DNA of 64,000 nt from Euryodendron excelsum (GCA_033060915.1 CM065379.1:38232818-38296817); one strand, 5' to 3'; shown: positions 12,458 to 24,216, counted from the first letter of the stretch. A program made the numbers and translations. The notes: generated by a model from the letters alone, not told the origin.

Positions 12458-12643
12458 TTTAAAGATTCATTTACTACATTTTTTTTAATTTATAAGCAAA
12501 AAAATTAAAATTTTTTATTTTTTTATTTTTGTAAGTTAAAGATAAGCAAAAAATAAAAAGTAAAAAAGTAAAAAAAATTAACTTTTTTACTTATAAGCTT
12601 AAGAAAAGGTTAGACTGAAAAGCCTTACTAAACGGACTTTAAA
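12458..12643. repeat. MITE, AT-rich, copy A only
   Basis: Copy B joins CACCAATGAACTCTTC to TTATGTTGTAGAAGCC with only a few bases between. Copy A has about 185 more. The ends are inverted (TTTAAAGATTCATTTA against the complement TTTAAAGTCCGTTTAGTA) and the A-rich and T-rich arms would fold back. Confidence 0.6.
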
Positions 12644-14777
12644 TATTATGTTGTAGAAGCCAACATAGGATTATCCATATATATCTTCATCTTCCAATCC
12701 ATATATGAAAAGAAAATAAGGTGATTAAAGATGCTAAATTTCTTTCGTTTATTTGATGGGGTTGGAAAATGATAAAAACATAAATAGATATTTGTTTCAT
12801 AAAACCTATTTTATTGTTTTGTTGACATAAATAAATTATGTATTAGTAATTTTATTTTCTCTTGATAAATTCAACATCTAAACATTGTATACATCCAAGT
12901 CTCAACTTCAAGAACTTCTGTACTAAAGTGTGGCATATACTAATAAAACTTGAGTTTCATGGTGGAACAAGCGGCGAAGCCACTTAAGACCCAGAGGGGC
13001 ACTTGTCCTCACATAGTTACCAAAATGAAAAGTGAAAACAAAAAATGTTTAAAAAAATGAAAGTGAAAAATACGGTCAAAAAATATAGAAATAAACAGAA
13101 AAGGAAAAACAATTAAAAAACTTAATAAGAATCTTATTAAGAAGCTTTTGCGAAACTCAAATGAGACCTTTAAAAAACTTAGTAAAAATCTTTGAAAAAC
13201 TTGATGGAAATCTATATGAATAATTTCATAGATACTTAGTCAAAACTTAAAGAAAAAATTATATAAAAATTGATATTTTAAGTTTACGAAGCGTTTTCTC
13301 TAAGTTTTCAAGAGCTTCCATTAAGTATCCAAGATTTTTTGAAAAGTTTTTCTAAAATTTTGAAACAAGTTTTATATTTGTACCGGAAGCACATTTCAGG
13401 AAAAACATGTTTCTCCCTCCCAAATGAGTTTTTCGGCAACTATGGTCTCCCCTCAATTTTTAAAAATTAATATTTTTATCTATAGTTTTAGAAATTTATG
13501 CAATTTGCCCCATTTGAAAATTTGTAAACGCTTCCTTCAATAATTAAAAATCTTGTTTTCACATACAATTTTAGATATATTTCTCCAATCTCCCACCTAT
13601 AAATATACAAATGTCACCTTAAAATAGTTATTTTTTTTATTCAAAAACCCCTTTATATATGATATATAAGCTTATATATATTATAAGTATTGATAGATAT
13701 ATATATATATATATATATATGTCTAAGTTATAGAATATTATTGTAAATAGTGATGTTGTTAAATCTAAGCTTTTTATTTTAAAACAAATACTCATAATAA
13801 TATCTTCTAATTATAAAATTATCATTGTCACATCATTCTATTAAAATTTTATGTACAACCTTATTTAAGAAAATAATATTTGTAGTATATTATCTATACA
13901 CCTCCCGTAAGGATTGGATTGTCATTAAGGATTGTGTCATTTAAATAAATTTTGTGACTCCACCATTGCAGGGAACTAATCAAGGAGCTCTAGCTTACAA
14001 TGTTTCGTTATTAATCTTGATCTCACTTCCATAATATGGTGCTGTATGATAAATGTGATAAGAGATTGAAGAGTTAAAATCATATCTGTAAGGGAATGAA
14101 AGAGAACTATATATAAACATGCATGAAGAGATCGGAAATATATGTATATATATATATATATATTTAATGATCCGAAGAACCAAAACAAATATGAAGCGCT
14201 AGGGTTAAACGAGCGATAGTTATGATGGTGGTGATTAAGTTTGACCAGGTGAGACATACAAGAGGAGGTGACGATGAACTGTGATTTTGTCAGTGCTAGC
14301 TTAGCTAGCTAGCTCTAAATGCTTTTCCTTTGCTGTAGCCACCACCCTGTAATTCAATTCAATGGGACATTTTAGATACAGGGAGATTGATGACCCCAGC
14401 TTTTGCGTGACATAACAGTCCTTACTCGATTCATGTGACGGGCCTATTTTATGACAGTGAGGCCTGTGGCTGGTCTTTATACTTTGACAAAATTTTGTTT
14501 AAGTTATGTAAATTTTAAATATTTATGATATTAAATAATTTATTAGTCTTTTAAATTTTAAAAATTTTATTTTAATCTTTTAAAATATAAATATTTTTCA
14601 CTATAGTTCCTCATAAAATTTAAAAAATTTTATCTTTACCTATTAAAATAAAAAATAAAATTTACCATGATTCCTGGTTTGTCCCCGCATCTAAGGACCA
14701 GGACAGTGACAATTTTCAATTGATCTTCAAACGTTGACATTTGTGCTCTGCTTTGCGTGTCCACCGAACGTCCCACA

Positions 14778-14782
<5 letters not shown>

Positions 14783-14831
<49 letters not shown>
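14783..14831. repeat. (CT)n microsatellite
   Basis: An uninterrupted CT run. The equivalent in copy B (about 57940) is only about 5 units. Confidence 0.97.
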
Positions 14832-14833
<2 letters not shown>

Positions 14834-14936
14834 ACTTGTCATTTGTGTCACCTTCAATTAAGCTCTCACTTGCAATTTTAGGGTTCCCTCGGCCTCTGGT
14901 GGGGGTCCTCTCTCCAGCTTTAACATTACGGTCATC

Positions 14937-14940
<4 letters not shown>

Positions 14941-14984
<44 letters not shown>
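14941..14984. repeat. (CT)n microsatellite
   Basis: 22 CT units. In copy B the corresponding position holds a run of 46 C followed by a short CT run. Confidence 0.97.
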
Positions 14985-14986
<2 letters not shown>

Positions 14987-15444
14987 ATTTCAATTTCGAA
15001 CAACCAAATGGCCCTATTGCAAAAACCCTAGAAGAAACCCCCCCAACAGTGCTAACTGCAATATCCCCCACTTCCTACGGGAGCAAAACCCAAGTACAGT
15101 TTACTTGCCAAGCTAACCTTTCTTTGACTGCCAAATCAAGATCAATCGAAATCCTTTAGCCATCCTATGCATATATGTATATATATATGCATATGTATAT
15201 ATCATTCTTCCCTGCAAACGGGACAGCTTCAAACGACCGTGTATAATTTGCGAGCACTTCGTAGTTAATTCCTACAATGTAACCACTAACTACAATCCAT
15301 TGCCTTCACCCGTGCACGGGGAGAGAGAAAGATTAAGGGAGATGCCTCTGCGCAGAGACCTTAGTTTTACCCATGTTATTTATTCTGAAAGAGAAAAAAC
15401 CAAGAACTTATGATGGTGATTTCTATCAATCCTGATCAATCTAT

Positions 15445-16480
15445 TGTTGGAAGTATTTTTAAAATATATTTAAATTTTCAATTGATTATTTTTAGTTAAG
15501 GATTTTAGATGTTGAAAAAATGCAATTTACATCGTAAAGGTATAAAGATGTGATTAGATAATCATATTTAAATAAGCTGATGGTAATTAGAATATTTGAA
15601 TTCTAACAACCATACTTGTTCCAACTAGATCCAACTAGACACCTTTCAAGTAAATAATAATAAAATTTTTAGAGAGAGAAATTAATCCATAAGAACATTT
15701 ATCATATCCGTCTATGATAGTAATTTCATTAGATCATTAGAGACAGATATGATAGATGTATATTATGGGTCAAAGAATTCCGACCCAATCCTCTGGTTGG
15801 CCCAATAAAAATTAAAGTAAATAGAGCTGGGCTATGGGTCAACCCAAATAAACAACTATGCGGCCAGTCCCACGTTGTCGACCTCATGCCTATCTGGACC
15901 TAAGCCAAACGCAGTGAGCCCAACTCACGAGGATAATCAGAGCATTTAATACTCTGACTTCAGCATTTAATGCGGAGATAACCGGCATTTAATACAGCAG
16001 CAGCTCACCACGCGACGTCTACGCTTATGTCCGATCAACCGAATTTTGACACGGCGGTAAAGCTAGACCTATATCCGATCAATTAACAACGAATGATATG
16101 GTATACGAGATCGGTCACGGTGACCCTAAACAAAGGTTAACATTCCATCAATTACACTATAAATACCGAAACCCCAAGAAGCAAAGTATGGACAATTAAA
16201 TTTACGCATACACTGTTTTTATTCACTTCATTCTTGGTTAAGATTACTAGCTTAATCATCGGAGTGTGATTGACCGAAAAAGAGTCGATCCATTCTAACT
16301 TCTCTGTCTCTTTGCAGCAAGTTGGTACTCGTTGATATTAGTTCGAGTGATCAGCCAAGTCTTTTCAAAAATTCCACTTACATATATATAATAATAATTT
16401 CATTAGACCATTAGAGACAGATATAATAGATGTTCTTATGCATCAATTCCTCTCTTTCCGGTGCATTAATTCCTCTCTCT
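15445..16480 (+). repeat. LTR fragment related to copia IV LTR, split by a solo LTR
   Basis: It starts TGTTGGAAGTATTTT exactly where homology with copy B stops. It then runs parallel to the complement of 23610-24200: GTAAAGGTAT, AGAATATTTGAATTCTAA, and a CATTAGA-type stretch followed by AGATG. The match resumes after the insertion with TTCTTATGCATCAATTCCTCTC. I cannot find the 3' end of this LTR, so it is probably truncated. Confidence 0.7.
15757..16382 (+). mobile_element. Solo LTR, probably Ty3/gypsy, about 620 bp
   Basis: This stretch has higher GC than its surroundings and interrupts the copia-IV-like LTR. It has a TATA box (CACTATAAATACC, about 16157) with a GC-richer upstream region and a pyrimidine-rich downstream part, and it ends CACTTACA. 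The left boundary is uncertain by a few bases (TGTATATTATGGG or TATTATGGG). No clean 5 bp duplication is visible. Instead a ~39 bp direct repeat flanks it (15720-15758 and 16391-16429). The family is inferred from overall look only. Confidence 0.55.
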
Positions 16481-16733
16481 ATAAACTAACTCTAGCCTAA
16501 CTGAATAAAATATTAAAATTTTAGGTTAATTTCACTTTATTCTTTTATAGTTAACACGAAAATCACATACATTCCCTGCACTTCATAAATCTACATCGAC
16601 ACCCCTTGTGGCCAAAACTAAACTTTAACTTTTCTGTTTGAACTAACATAATCCTCCATAAATGCAAGACGAAAATGTCTTTTATATCCTTTCAATTTAT
16701 TCTCTCTCTACCACAGTTTACCCACCCATGGCT

Positions 16734-16938
16734 TATAAGAGATGTGGATAAGTCCTAGTCTTATCTCTTATTTGAATTTATTTTTTTATCCTCTTGTAGA
16801 TAATCTTTACCTTTATCTCCAGCAATTGTATTCTATTTAAACTACAGATAAGGTTATACATTGCTATATAATAATACCATGATCTCCCATAATTGTGTGG
16901 AGAAGGAATATATATTTTGAATCTTCTTTACTTTTATA
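16734..16938 (+). repeat. 5' LTR of copia II
   Basis: 205 bp. It starts TATAAGAGATG where the 3' LTR has TGTAAGAGATG, so the TG end has become TA. It ends CTTTTATA, fixed by the position of the target duplication after the 3' LTR. Confidence 0.93.
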
Positions 16939-16950
16939 CAGTATCAGAGC
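16939..16950 (+). other. Primer-binding site of copia II
   Basis: CAGTATCAGAGC, two bases off the usual initiator-Met tRNA complement TGGTATCAGAGC. Confidence 0.8.
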
Positions 16951-16976
16951 TTCCAGGTGTTTAAAAAATTCTCACC

Positions 16977-17943
16977 ATGGCTTCTCAATCCTTTTCAACA
17001 AATGTCCATCACTACCTTCCTGTCAAACTTACACCAAATAATTACCTTCTGTGGCATTCTCAGTTTATGCCTATTCTTAGAGGTTATGATTTGCTCAGGT
17101 ATGTTGATGGCAGCTTCCCTTGTCCCCCTGAATATCTCCCTATCTCTGATACGGAGGTAAAGAAATCCGAACCAGAGATTAATCCTAATTTTTGACTTGG
17201 CATCGTCAAGATTAGATTCTGTTAAGTTGGATTATTTCATCTCTCTCCGAGAGTGTTCATGCTCAGCTCGTTGGCATCTCAACATCTCGGGCAGCTTAGC
17301 TTCATCTTACACAGGCATATTCTTCTCATTCGAAAGCTCGTATTATGCAACTTAGGTTGCAACTTTATACTATTAAGAAAGGATCCATGAGCATCATGAA
17401 TTATCTGTTGAAGGTGAAAACATTGGCCGATAGCCTTGCTGCTGTATCTCGGCCAGTTTCTGAGGAAGATCTTATCCTTCATATTCTTGGGGGTTTGGGT
17501 CCTGAATACGACCCATTTGTAACCTCTATAACTACCAGGAATGATGTCTTTAGCTTCACTGATCTTCAAGGCTTCCTCTTAAGTCAAGTGAGCAGACTTG
17601 CTGAAGAGACTCCTACTCTTGATCTTGGGCAAGCTACAGCTCAAGTTGCCACTAAACAAAGTAAGACGAACCATGCCCAAGGGGGTCCAAATCAATCACA
17701 GTTTACACATGCCAACCGAGGAAACAAAAATTATGGAAAGGGCAAAGGACGTGGACAGACATCTTATTTAAACCAATCCACTTTTGCAGGTCATAATCGT
17801 CACCACGGTCCATGCCAAATTCGTAACAAGGCCAATCACACTGCTATGTACTGTCGAAATCGATTCAACAATACATTTCCATTTTTTGAGCATGGTTCAG
17901 CACTGACTGCATATCATTCCCCAAAGGTTCCACAAGAGTGTTA
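16977..17943 (+). pseudogene. copia II gag, frameshifted
   Basis: The start at 16977 gives MASQSFSTNVHHYLPVKL, followed by NNYLLWHSQF, a gag opening of the Ale/Retrofit type. Around 17190-17345 the frame is lost, although another frame still reads gag-like (VGISTSRAA). The main frame resumes at 17345 with LRLQLYTIKKGSMSIMNYL and LADSLAAV, then a basic Gln/Gly-rich region. The zinc knuckle near 17810-17865 (CQIRNKANHTAMYC) has Arg in place of the second Cys. A TAG at 17942 sits where relatives have Trp, just before the protease. No functional capsid is expected. Confidence 0.88.
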
Positions 17944-20104
17944 GTATCCTGATTCTTGTGCATCCAATCATGTGACTACTGATTTGGGTAATCTTTCCCT
18001 GCATTCTGACTATAATGGTAATGAACAAATCAAGGTTGGAAACGGAGCAGGTTTGCAAATACAACATATTGGTTGCTCTACCTTTTCTTCCTCTATAAAT
18101 ACTCTTAGGATGAATAATATACTGCATGTTCCTTCTATCACTCGAAATTTATTGTCTGTGAATCAGTTTCCTCGTGACAATAATGCCTTATTTGATTTCA
18201 TCCCAATTTCTTTTGTGTAAAGGATTATTTAACGGGGAAGGTTTTACTCTGAGGACGTAGTAGAAATAGACTTTATCAATTAGTTATCAACTGACTGGTG
18301 AATAAAGATGTTGGCCTTACTGTATTTGTCGGTGAACGTGCAACGATTGATCGTTGGCATCGTCGTTTAGGCCATCCAGCCATTCGTTTAGTCCGCAACG
18401 TTATTTCTGATTATCAGCTCCCATTTTTCAATAATAAGGTTCCTGAAGTTTGCGAGGCTTGTCAAAAAGGGAAAATTCATAAGTTACCCTTTTTCCCATC
18501 TCCTTTTGTCTCTACAGGACCATTAGATTTAGTTTTCTTTGATGTTTGGGGACCGGCCCCTGTCCCTTCTGTTGCTAATCATAAATATTATGTTGTTTTT
18601 TCCGACGATTATTCCAAGTTCTATTGGCTATTTCTATTGATTCAAAAATCTAATGTGTATGCTACTTTTGCTCGTTTTAAATGGCTTGTTGAGAATTTAT
18701 TTGCTCGCCGCATTAAATTTTTCCAATTTGATTGGGTTGTTAAGTATGAGAAATTGAGTTCCTTTTTTGACAAATGTGGGATTGTGCATAGAGTTTCATG
18801 CCCCCACACACATGAACAAAATGGGTCTGTTGAACGACGGCATTGTAATACAGTTGAAACTGGTTTAACGTTGCTGGCTCATAGTGTCGTTCTTCAACAA
18901 TTCTGGCATCATGCATTTGAGACAGCTGTTTTTCTTCTCAATCAACTTCCCTCTTCCTCTATTAGGAATGCCACTCCCATTGAAAAGTTATACTTTAAGC
19001 CTCCAAATTATAAGTTTTACGAACTTTTGGTTCTGCTTGTTATCCGCATATGCGACCATACAATCGGCATAAGTTGGATTTTCGGTCACTCAAGTGTGTT
19101 TTCATGGGATACAGCTCTCGATATCATGGTTATCAATGCTTCAACCATGTTACTGGCAAGATGATCATATCTCATCATGTTGTTTTTGATGAGAGTGATT
19201 TTCCTTTTGCAGGGCATCAAGCTCTGCCACAGCCACCTCTGGACTCCTCCTCTCCCAGTTTTCCAATACCAGCTCAACTAGCAATGCTATGCGGACCACC
19301 CAAGCTGCCCTCTCTCAAGGGTCCTACTCAGTCCAATAACAAGCCTAGTGGTGGCAGTTCTCTTCCTCTTCCTTCTACTACATCTACTCATATGCCTGTT
19401 GGTCACAATCTTCCTGCTTCGGTTGTTGAGCATCCTACTTCCACCCACCATAGAGAGTCACCCCACATTGATAAATTTGTTATTGAGCATCCTACTTCCG
19501 CCACAACGTCAACAGTTCCCCGTCTTCATCCCATGACAACAAGGTCACAAAATGGTACATACAAACCCAAAGCTTATCTGTCCACTAAATATCCTGTGGC
19601 CTTTGCAACTAATCTTCCACAACTTGATCATGTTCCAACTTGCTTCACCCAAGCCACGAAGGACAAAGCCTGGCGAGCAGCTATGTCTAGTGAACTTAAT
19701 ACTCTTATTCAGTAAGGGACATGGATCTTAGTACCTCGAACTCCCTCTATGAATGTCCTTGGCAACAAATGGGCTTTTACTTTAAAGTGCAATATTGATG
19801 GCTCTATTGCTCGTCATAAAGCCAGATTGGTTGCCAAGGGTTATAACCAGCAAGTAGGGGTTGATTACAATGAAACTTTTAGTCCTGTTGTAAAGTTCAC
19901 CACTTTACTTACTGTTCTTACCATTGCCATTTCTCATGGATGGTCTCTTCAGCAGTTGGATGTCAATAATGTTTTTCTTTATGGCCATTTACATGAAGAA
20001 GTCTATATGGATTAGCCTCAAGGGTATGTGGATTCTACTTGTCCTCAACATGTTTGCAAGCTTTTGAAACCCATTTATGGTTTAAAACAGTCCCCTTGCG
20101 CCTG
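17944..20104 (+). pseudogene. copia II pol, N-terminal part (protease, integrase, RT start)
   Basis: The protease begins YPDSCASNHV, with Cys for Gly in the DSGA motif. The integrase zinc region is at about 18330-18480 (WHRRLGHP, then CEACQKGK). The integrase core at about 18515-18870 has DVWGP and a Glu in NGSVERRH, but the middle Asp motif (DNGGEY in relatives) is changed to DWVVKY near 18733. A frameshift follows near 19035. A Ser/Pro/Thr-rich linker is at about 19200-19560. RT starts near 19690 ([20 protein letters not shown]) and reaches YGLKQSPCA, where it is cut by the insertion at 20105. Stops near 19713 and 20013 sit at likely Gln codons. Confidence 0.9.
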
Positions 20105-21858
20105 TGACTCGCTCCCAAATGCGGTATTCCTACAAATGGAGTTAGCACCCCGCAAGAGTACGGGGGTCGCGATGAAGTATAAACCGGAAGATCGGGTATC
20201 GTTCTCTCCTAAGGGACCTAGCCAAATATAGGCTCTAACACTCAACTCACACCAACCTAACCCAGGATTGAATTGCAATAAAAAAAAAGGGGAATTGGAT
20301 CTAAAATAAAAAGGAAAATAAAAAGACCGAAAATGTTTTGGGTTTTTTATGATGGTTTGGAATTACTAATCTAATGCAATGGAAATTAAAGCAATTAACA
20401 CTAGCAATTAAAGTAAAGCAAAGTGAAAATAGAATTAAAGCAATTAAAAAGAAATTAGGCTCAAATGATCCAATCACTCAATTTCATCTAAGGTTTCCAA
20501 TGGAGTTTATAACTCAAATCAAACACAACATTTAAGTGTGTTTGATTCGAAAGATTTAACTTTGAAAACCGATAATTCTCAAGCAATTGAAATTAGATAC
20601 ATATTCAATGGAAAATCAAAGGTTATTACCATCGATTCAACTTAGTCAATACCAAATTTGTGGTTTGTGCATTGATTAGTCAAACATAATCAATAACCTA
20701 GGTTATCTAAGGCATCTTCAATCAATTGTTAGAAATGAATTTCTAGCAATTGTGGAGTATTTTTCTAATCAAGAGTCCTAAATTAATACCATTAATTTAG
20801 GTGATGAAAATTTCCAAACTTAGTCAATAATCTAAGTTTTCTAAAATTCCACACCTAATTACTAGAAATTCAAATTCTAAGAAAATATGGTAATTAATCC
20901 ATGAGATACCTACAATTGAATTCCTTGGATTATTTGGGTGATTTTCACATTTAAACCCAATGTCGATTCTAGCTTCTTGAATACATCATAAAAAACATGT
21001 AAGAATGTAAAGAAAGCATGTAGAGACTTAAATATAAAATTTACTTGAATATTAAAGATGTTTGGTTACAAAGAAAATGTAAGAAAGTGCAAGAAAGTGA
21101 AAAAAAAAAAATACAATACAATGGAAGAAAACTACAAGTTTTACACCTATACAATAATTACAAAGCTAAATCTAAGCTAAAAATGAAGAAAAATGGAAAA
21201 ACCAACCTTGGAGAAGCTCTCCCGCCACCTCCTTGCTCAAACTAACCCTAACTCCTCAAAAACTTTACAAAAAATCTTAAAAACGTCGCTTTAGATGCAA
21301 AAAATATAATCTGGATGAACAGTAACCGTCTGAATACCATTCGGACGATGCATCTGACGGTCGTCTGAAGTGCGTCCGAGCGCACCGTTGGGACGGGTGA
21401 ACAGTGACCGTCTGATGAACAATTACCATTCGGACGCACCATCTGATGAATAGTGACCGTTTAGACCGGCACTATTCACAGATTCAGCCCAGCAACCTTC
21501 CAGCTCAATTTTGACTATCTTAGAGGCCGATTTAGCCGATACACATTAGATGACAATTTGTAGCTCTTGAAGTCTTCTTTCCAATGCCATAAAAATCAGC
21601 TCAATCGGACATCAGAGTGAAAAGTTATGACTAAAATACCAAGACAAGTTGGACTTCTCATCACCGGTTTGCTCGTTTTGTACCCGTTTTGATCATTCTT
21701 TGCGTCTATTTGCCTTTATTATTAACTCCTATAACCTAAAAAAAAACACACAAAATAGAATTAAACAAATATCTAACTAGAATAAGATAATTAACTACAA
21801 TCTAAGTCTAACAATGTGCAAATTATAGGCTTATGATTACGCTTTTAGGGTGTAATAA
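20105..21858 (-). mobile_element. 1754 bp insertion in copia II RT, solo-LTR-like
   Basis: A 5 bp duplication GCCTG (20100-20104 and 21859-21863) flanks it. Removing insert and one copy joins the RT frame exactly, since ...CCTTGCGCCTG and GTTTCAATGAC give a Trp codon. On the minus strand it starts TTATTACACCCTAAAAG and ends GGGAGCGAGTCA, so it ends in CA but lacks the TG start. It has no ORF. A stretch at 21320-21460 repeats CAGACGGTCACTGTTCA-like units on the minus strand, possibly promoter-proximal. A solo LTR of an unknown family is the best reading. Confidence 0.75.
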
Positions 21859-21863
21859 GCCTG

Positions 21864-22893
21864 GTTTCAATGACTTAGCATGTTTCTCACTCAAATTGGT
21901 TTTTCTGGTTCCAAAACTGATGCTTCCTTATTCATTTATTCCAATGGTGGGATATTAATTTATTTACTCATCTATGTTGATGATATTTTAGTGACTGGTA
22001 ATGACATGCCCACTATTCAGTCCCTCATTCAAGCTCTCGATGGTGAATTTTCTCACAAAGACCTTGGACATTTACATTACTTTCTTGGCATTGAAGTGAC
22101 TTCCACTCCCACTGGTCTTATTTTAACTCAACAAAAGTATATTCTTGATCTCTTAAATCGTTCCAACATGATTGGCTCGAAGCTAATTAGTTCCCCGATT
22201 GCTTCCTCCACCAAACTCTCCAAGTTATCTGGTGATCCTCTTTATGATGTCTCTCTGTATAGAAGTGTTGTTGGTGTACTTCAATATCTTACCCTCACCA
22301 AACCTGATATTGCTTTTGTTGTAAACAAAGCCTGTCAATTCATGCATTAACCCACTACTGAGCACTGGTCTCTTGTTAAACGTGTTTTGCGATACCTCAA
22401 ACATACTCTATCTTATGGGCTTGTTTTTCATCGCTCTTCCTATTTAGCCTTATCAGCTTTTTGTGATATCGATTGGGCTGGTTGCCCAGATGATCGCAAA
22501 TCCACTGGTAGATATGCTATTTTTATGGGATCCAATCTCATCTCTTAGAGTTTGAAGAAACAAAAAACAATCTCCAGATCCAGCACTGAAGCTGAATATA
22601 GAGCCATTGTTAGCATAACCGCTGAACTGACTTGGCTTACTTCACTCCTCAAAGAGCTGCATATAACTGGCGGTCAAGCTCCTACCTTGTGGTGTGATAA
22701 TGTCGGTGTTGCCTATCTTACGGCTAATCCCGCCTTTCATGCTCATACGAAGCATATCAAGATTGACTTTCACTTCGTCAGAGACATGGTGACTACTAAA
22801 CAACTTCATGTTCAATTTATTTCTTTTAAAGATCAAATTGCCGATGTCTTCACTAAAGGCCTGTCATTAAATCATTTTTTGCATTTGCGGTAA
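21864..22893 (+). pseudogene. copia II pol, C-terminal part (RT and RNase H)
   Basis: RT resumes with FLTQIGFSGSKTDASLFIY and keeps its catalytic motif in YVDDILVTGND (near 21975). It then has HYFLGIEV and TKPDIAFVVNKACQF. A TAA at 22348 lies where Gln is usual. RNase H at about 22440-22880 has [44 protein letters not shown] and ADVFTKGL. A TAG near 22547 replaces a Trp codon. This is the best preserved stretch of the element, but it is not translatable as one protein. Confidence 0.92.
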
Positions 22894-22920
22894 AAGCTCA
22901 ACATCTTTGATGGAGAGTTG

Positions 22921-22934
22921 TGCTTGAGGGGGCA
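22921..22934 (+). other. Polypurine tract of copia II
   Basis: TTGAGGGGGCA lies directly before the 3' LTR start TGTAAGAG. Confidence 0.8.
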
Positions 22935-23139
22935 TGTAAGAGATGTGGATAAGTTCTAGTCTTATCTCTTATTTGAATTTATTTTTTTATCCTCTTGTAG
23001 ATAATCTTTACCTTTATCTCCAGTAATTGTATTGTATTTAAACTACAGATAAGGTTATACATTGCTATATAATAATACCATGATCTCCTATAATTGTGTG
23101 GAGAAGGAATATATATTTTGAATCCTCTTTACTTTTATA
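22935..23139 (+). repeat. 3' LTR of copia II
   Basis: 205 bp, the same length as the 5' LTR and nearly identical to it. It starts TGTAAGAGATG and ends CTTTTATA before the duplicated TGGCT. Confidence 0.95.
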
Positions 23140-23196
23140 TGGCTAACTAATCGGTAGCTGCCAACACTACTCACCCTTCACCTATCCAAGCCATCC

Positions 23197-23424
23197 ATGG
23201 CTTCCACTAGCACCCATGGGGTGCTACCACCTCCAATGGTGACAGACTCATCGCTCTCTACACCAGCACTTACAACTTACCCATGCCACCCTTGGCTGCC
23301 CCAACGCAAACTCGACACCCATGGCTGCCACCACTCACTATCGATACTCCATTGTGGCTATTGCTCGTACCCACTCACCTTCACTGCTCAAGTAAGCAAA
23401 GTTTTAATGGTTTGTTTTCTTTGA
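23197..23424 (+). other. GC-rich exon-like fragment, unknown origin
   Basis: A 75-codon frame (MASTSTHGVLPPPMV...) rich in Pro, Ser, Thr and His. The DNA at 23145-23395 is clearly richer in GC than its neighbours. GTAAGC near 23392 could be a splice donor. It matches no protein family I recognise. Its place inside an inverted-repeat-bounded block suggests a captured exon. It could equally be chance coding in C-rich DNA. Confidence 0.3.
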
Positions 23425-23609
23425 TTGCAACATAATTTCCTGTCTGTTACATAGTCAAAGAGATTACATCATCTCATTGTGATAACTGCTAACAATTTCC
23501 ATGGACAAAGACTGAATGTAGCCTTAATACCTGGCAGACATTGCACACCCTTGCCAAAAATCTTGTGTATCCTTCCCTTTTTTTCATTTAGCAGTTTCTC
23601 ATTCCTCCC

Positions 23610-24200
23610 TGTTAGTGCAAATTTCTGTAGAAGAAGAAGATGATGAACGATTGCTTCAAGACACAATAAAATATCACTTTCCTTAAGACGATATTTGCCC
23701 TTACCAATTTCGTGAATCTGGTGTGCACCGGATTAATGTCGAATCGCCTCCAAGATAAAATGAAACCCAAAATAATCTGTAATCTAACTGTGTTTTGCAC
23801 AAACGAAGTCAGAATTGAACACCTTTAAATTTTGCAAGTCTGCCAAGAATCTAGAATTATGTTTCTGTCGTAAACAAATTCTAGTAATGATGAACATAAA
23901 GAATAATAATAAACCTTCTATATAGAGAAATTGATACATAAAAACATCTATATTATCCGCCTCTAATGGTCTAATAAAATTACCATTATATAGACTCAAA
24001 GGTGCCTATTCGGAATAGGTGTGCCCATTAGAATTCAAATATTCTAACCACTATTTTCACATTTAAATGTGGTCATCCGATCATACCTTTACAACTTAGT
24101 GGTGATGATTGCACCTCTCCAAAATCTAAAAGCTTTGACTAAAAAATATCCATTTTGAAAACATATAACTATACTATATATTTTGAAAATATTTCCAACA
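23610..24200 (-). repeat. 3' LTR of copia IV
   Basis: 591 bp. On the minus strand it starts TGTTGGAAATATTTT and ends GCACTAACA. It is very similar to 26934-27524. Confidence 0.94.
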
Positions 24201-24216
24201 AATCTCCCACCATTTT
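24201..24216 (-). other. Polypurine tract of copia IV
   Basis: On the minus strand AATGGTGGGAGATT directly precedes the LTR start. Confidence 0.72.

Larger units (their letters stand above)
4874..15444. repeat. Copy A of a large duplicated block
   Basis: Collinear with 38697-63309. Anchors (A to B): 4874 to 38697, 5500 to 39440, 6500 to 40500, 8031 to 41110, 9340 to 55540, 12180 to 55985, 12650 to 56420, 13440 to 56840, 13990 to 57400, 14700 to 57870, 15250 to 63191. The two copies have diverged by substitutions and many insertions. Copy A alone carries the PIF-like element at 9755, an insertion at 6514-7495, the MITE at 12458, and short extras at about 13010-13440 and 14430-14700. Copy B alone carries the LINE nest and copia V. 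Homology ends at CAATCTAT, 15437-15444. By eye this is an old duplication. I cannot give a percentage. Confidence 0.93.
12644..15444. other. Non-coding end of copy A
   Basis: Collinear with 56420-58398 plus 63191-63309. It contains TA runs at 13698-13720 and 14140-14162 and CT runs at 14783-14831 and 14941-14984. Copy-A-only extras lie at about 13010-13440 and 14430-14700. The stretch at about 14995-15110, with ACCCTAG and a C-rich run, looks like a plant 5' leader. It recurs at 58120-58245 and 63875-64000. No coding region was recognised. Confidence 0.6.
16734..23139 (+). mobile_element. Ty1/copia retrotransposon II, complete in structure, decayed
   Basis: Two 205 bp LTRs, a primer site, gag, pol, a purine tract and a 5 bp duplication TGGCT (16729-16733 and 23140-23144) define it. 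The total is 6406 bp, or about 4.65 kb once the 1754 bp insertion at 20105-21858 and its duplication are removed, a normal copia size. The gag and RT wording resemble the Ale/Retrofit group (inference). Stops and frameshifts make it non-autonomous. The LTRs look nearly alike by eye. Confidence 0.96.

Noticed and set aside
13976..14257. Minus-strand ORF MSHLVKLNHHHH... with a partner in copy B (57532-57780)
   Set aside because: The start is similar in both copies but the frames diverge soon, with TA-run translation (IYIYIY). No family match, so coding is unlikely.
14734..15159. 141-codon ORF through the CT runs
   Set aside because: It is mostly Ser-Leu from CT repeats. Copy B does not keep the frame.
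23197..23424. A free-standing small gene
   Set aside because: No promoter, no family match and a location inside a mobile block. Listed only as an exon-like fragment.
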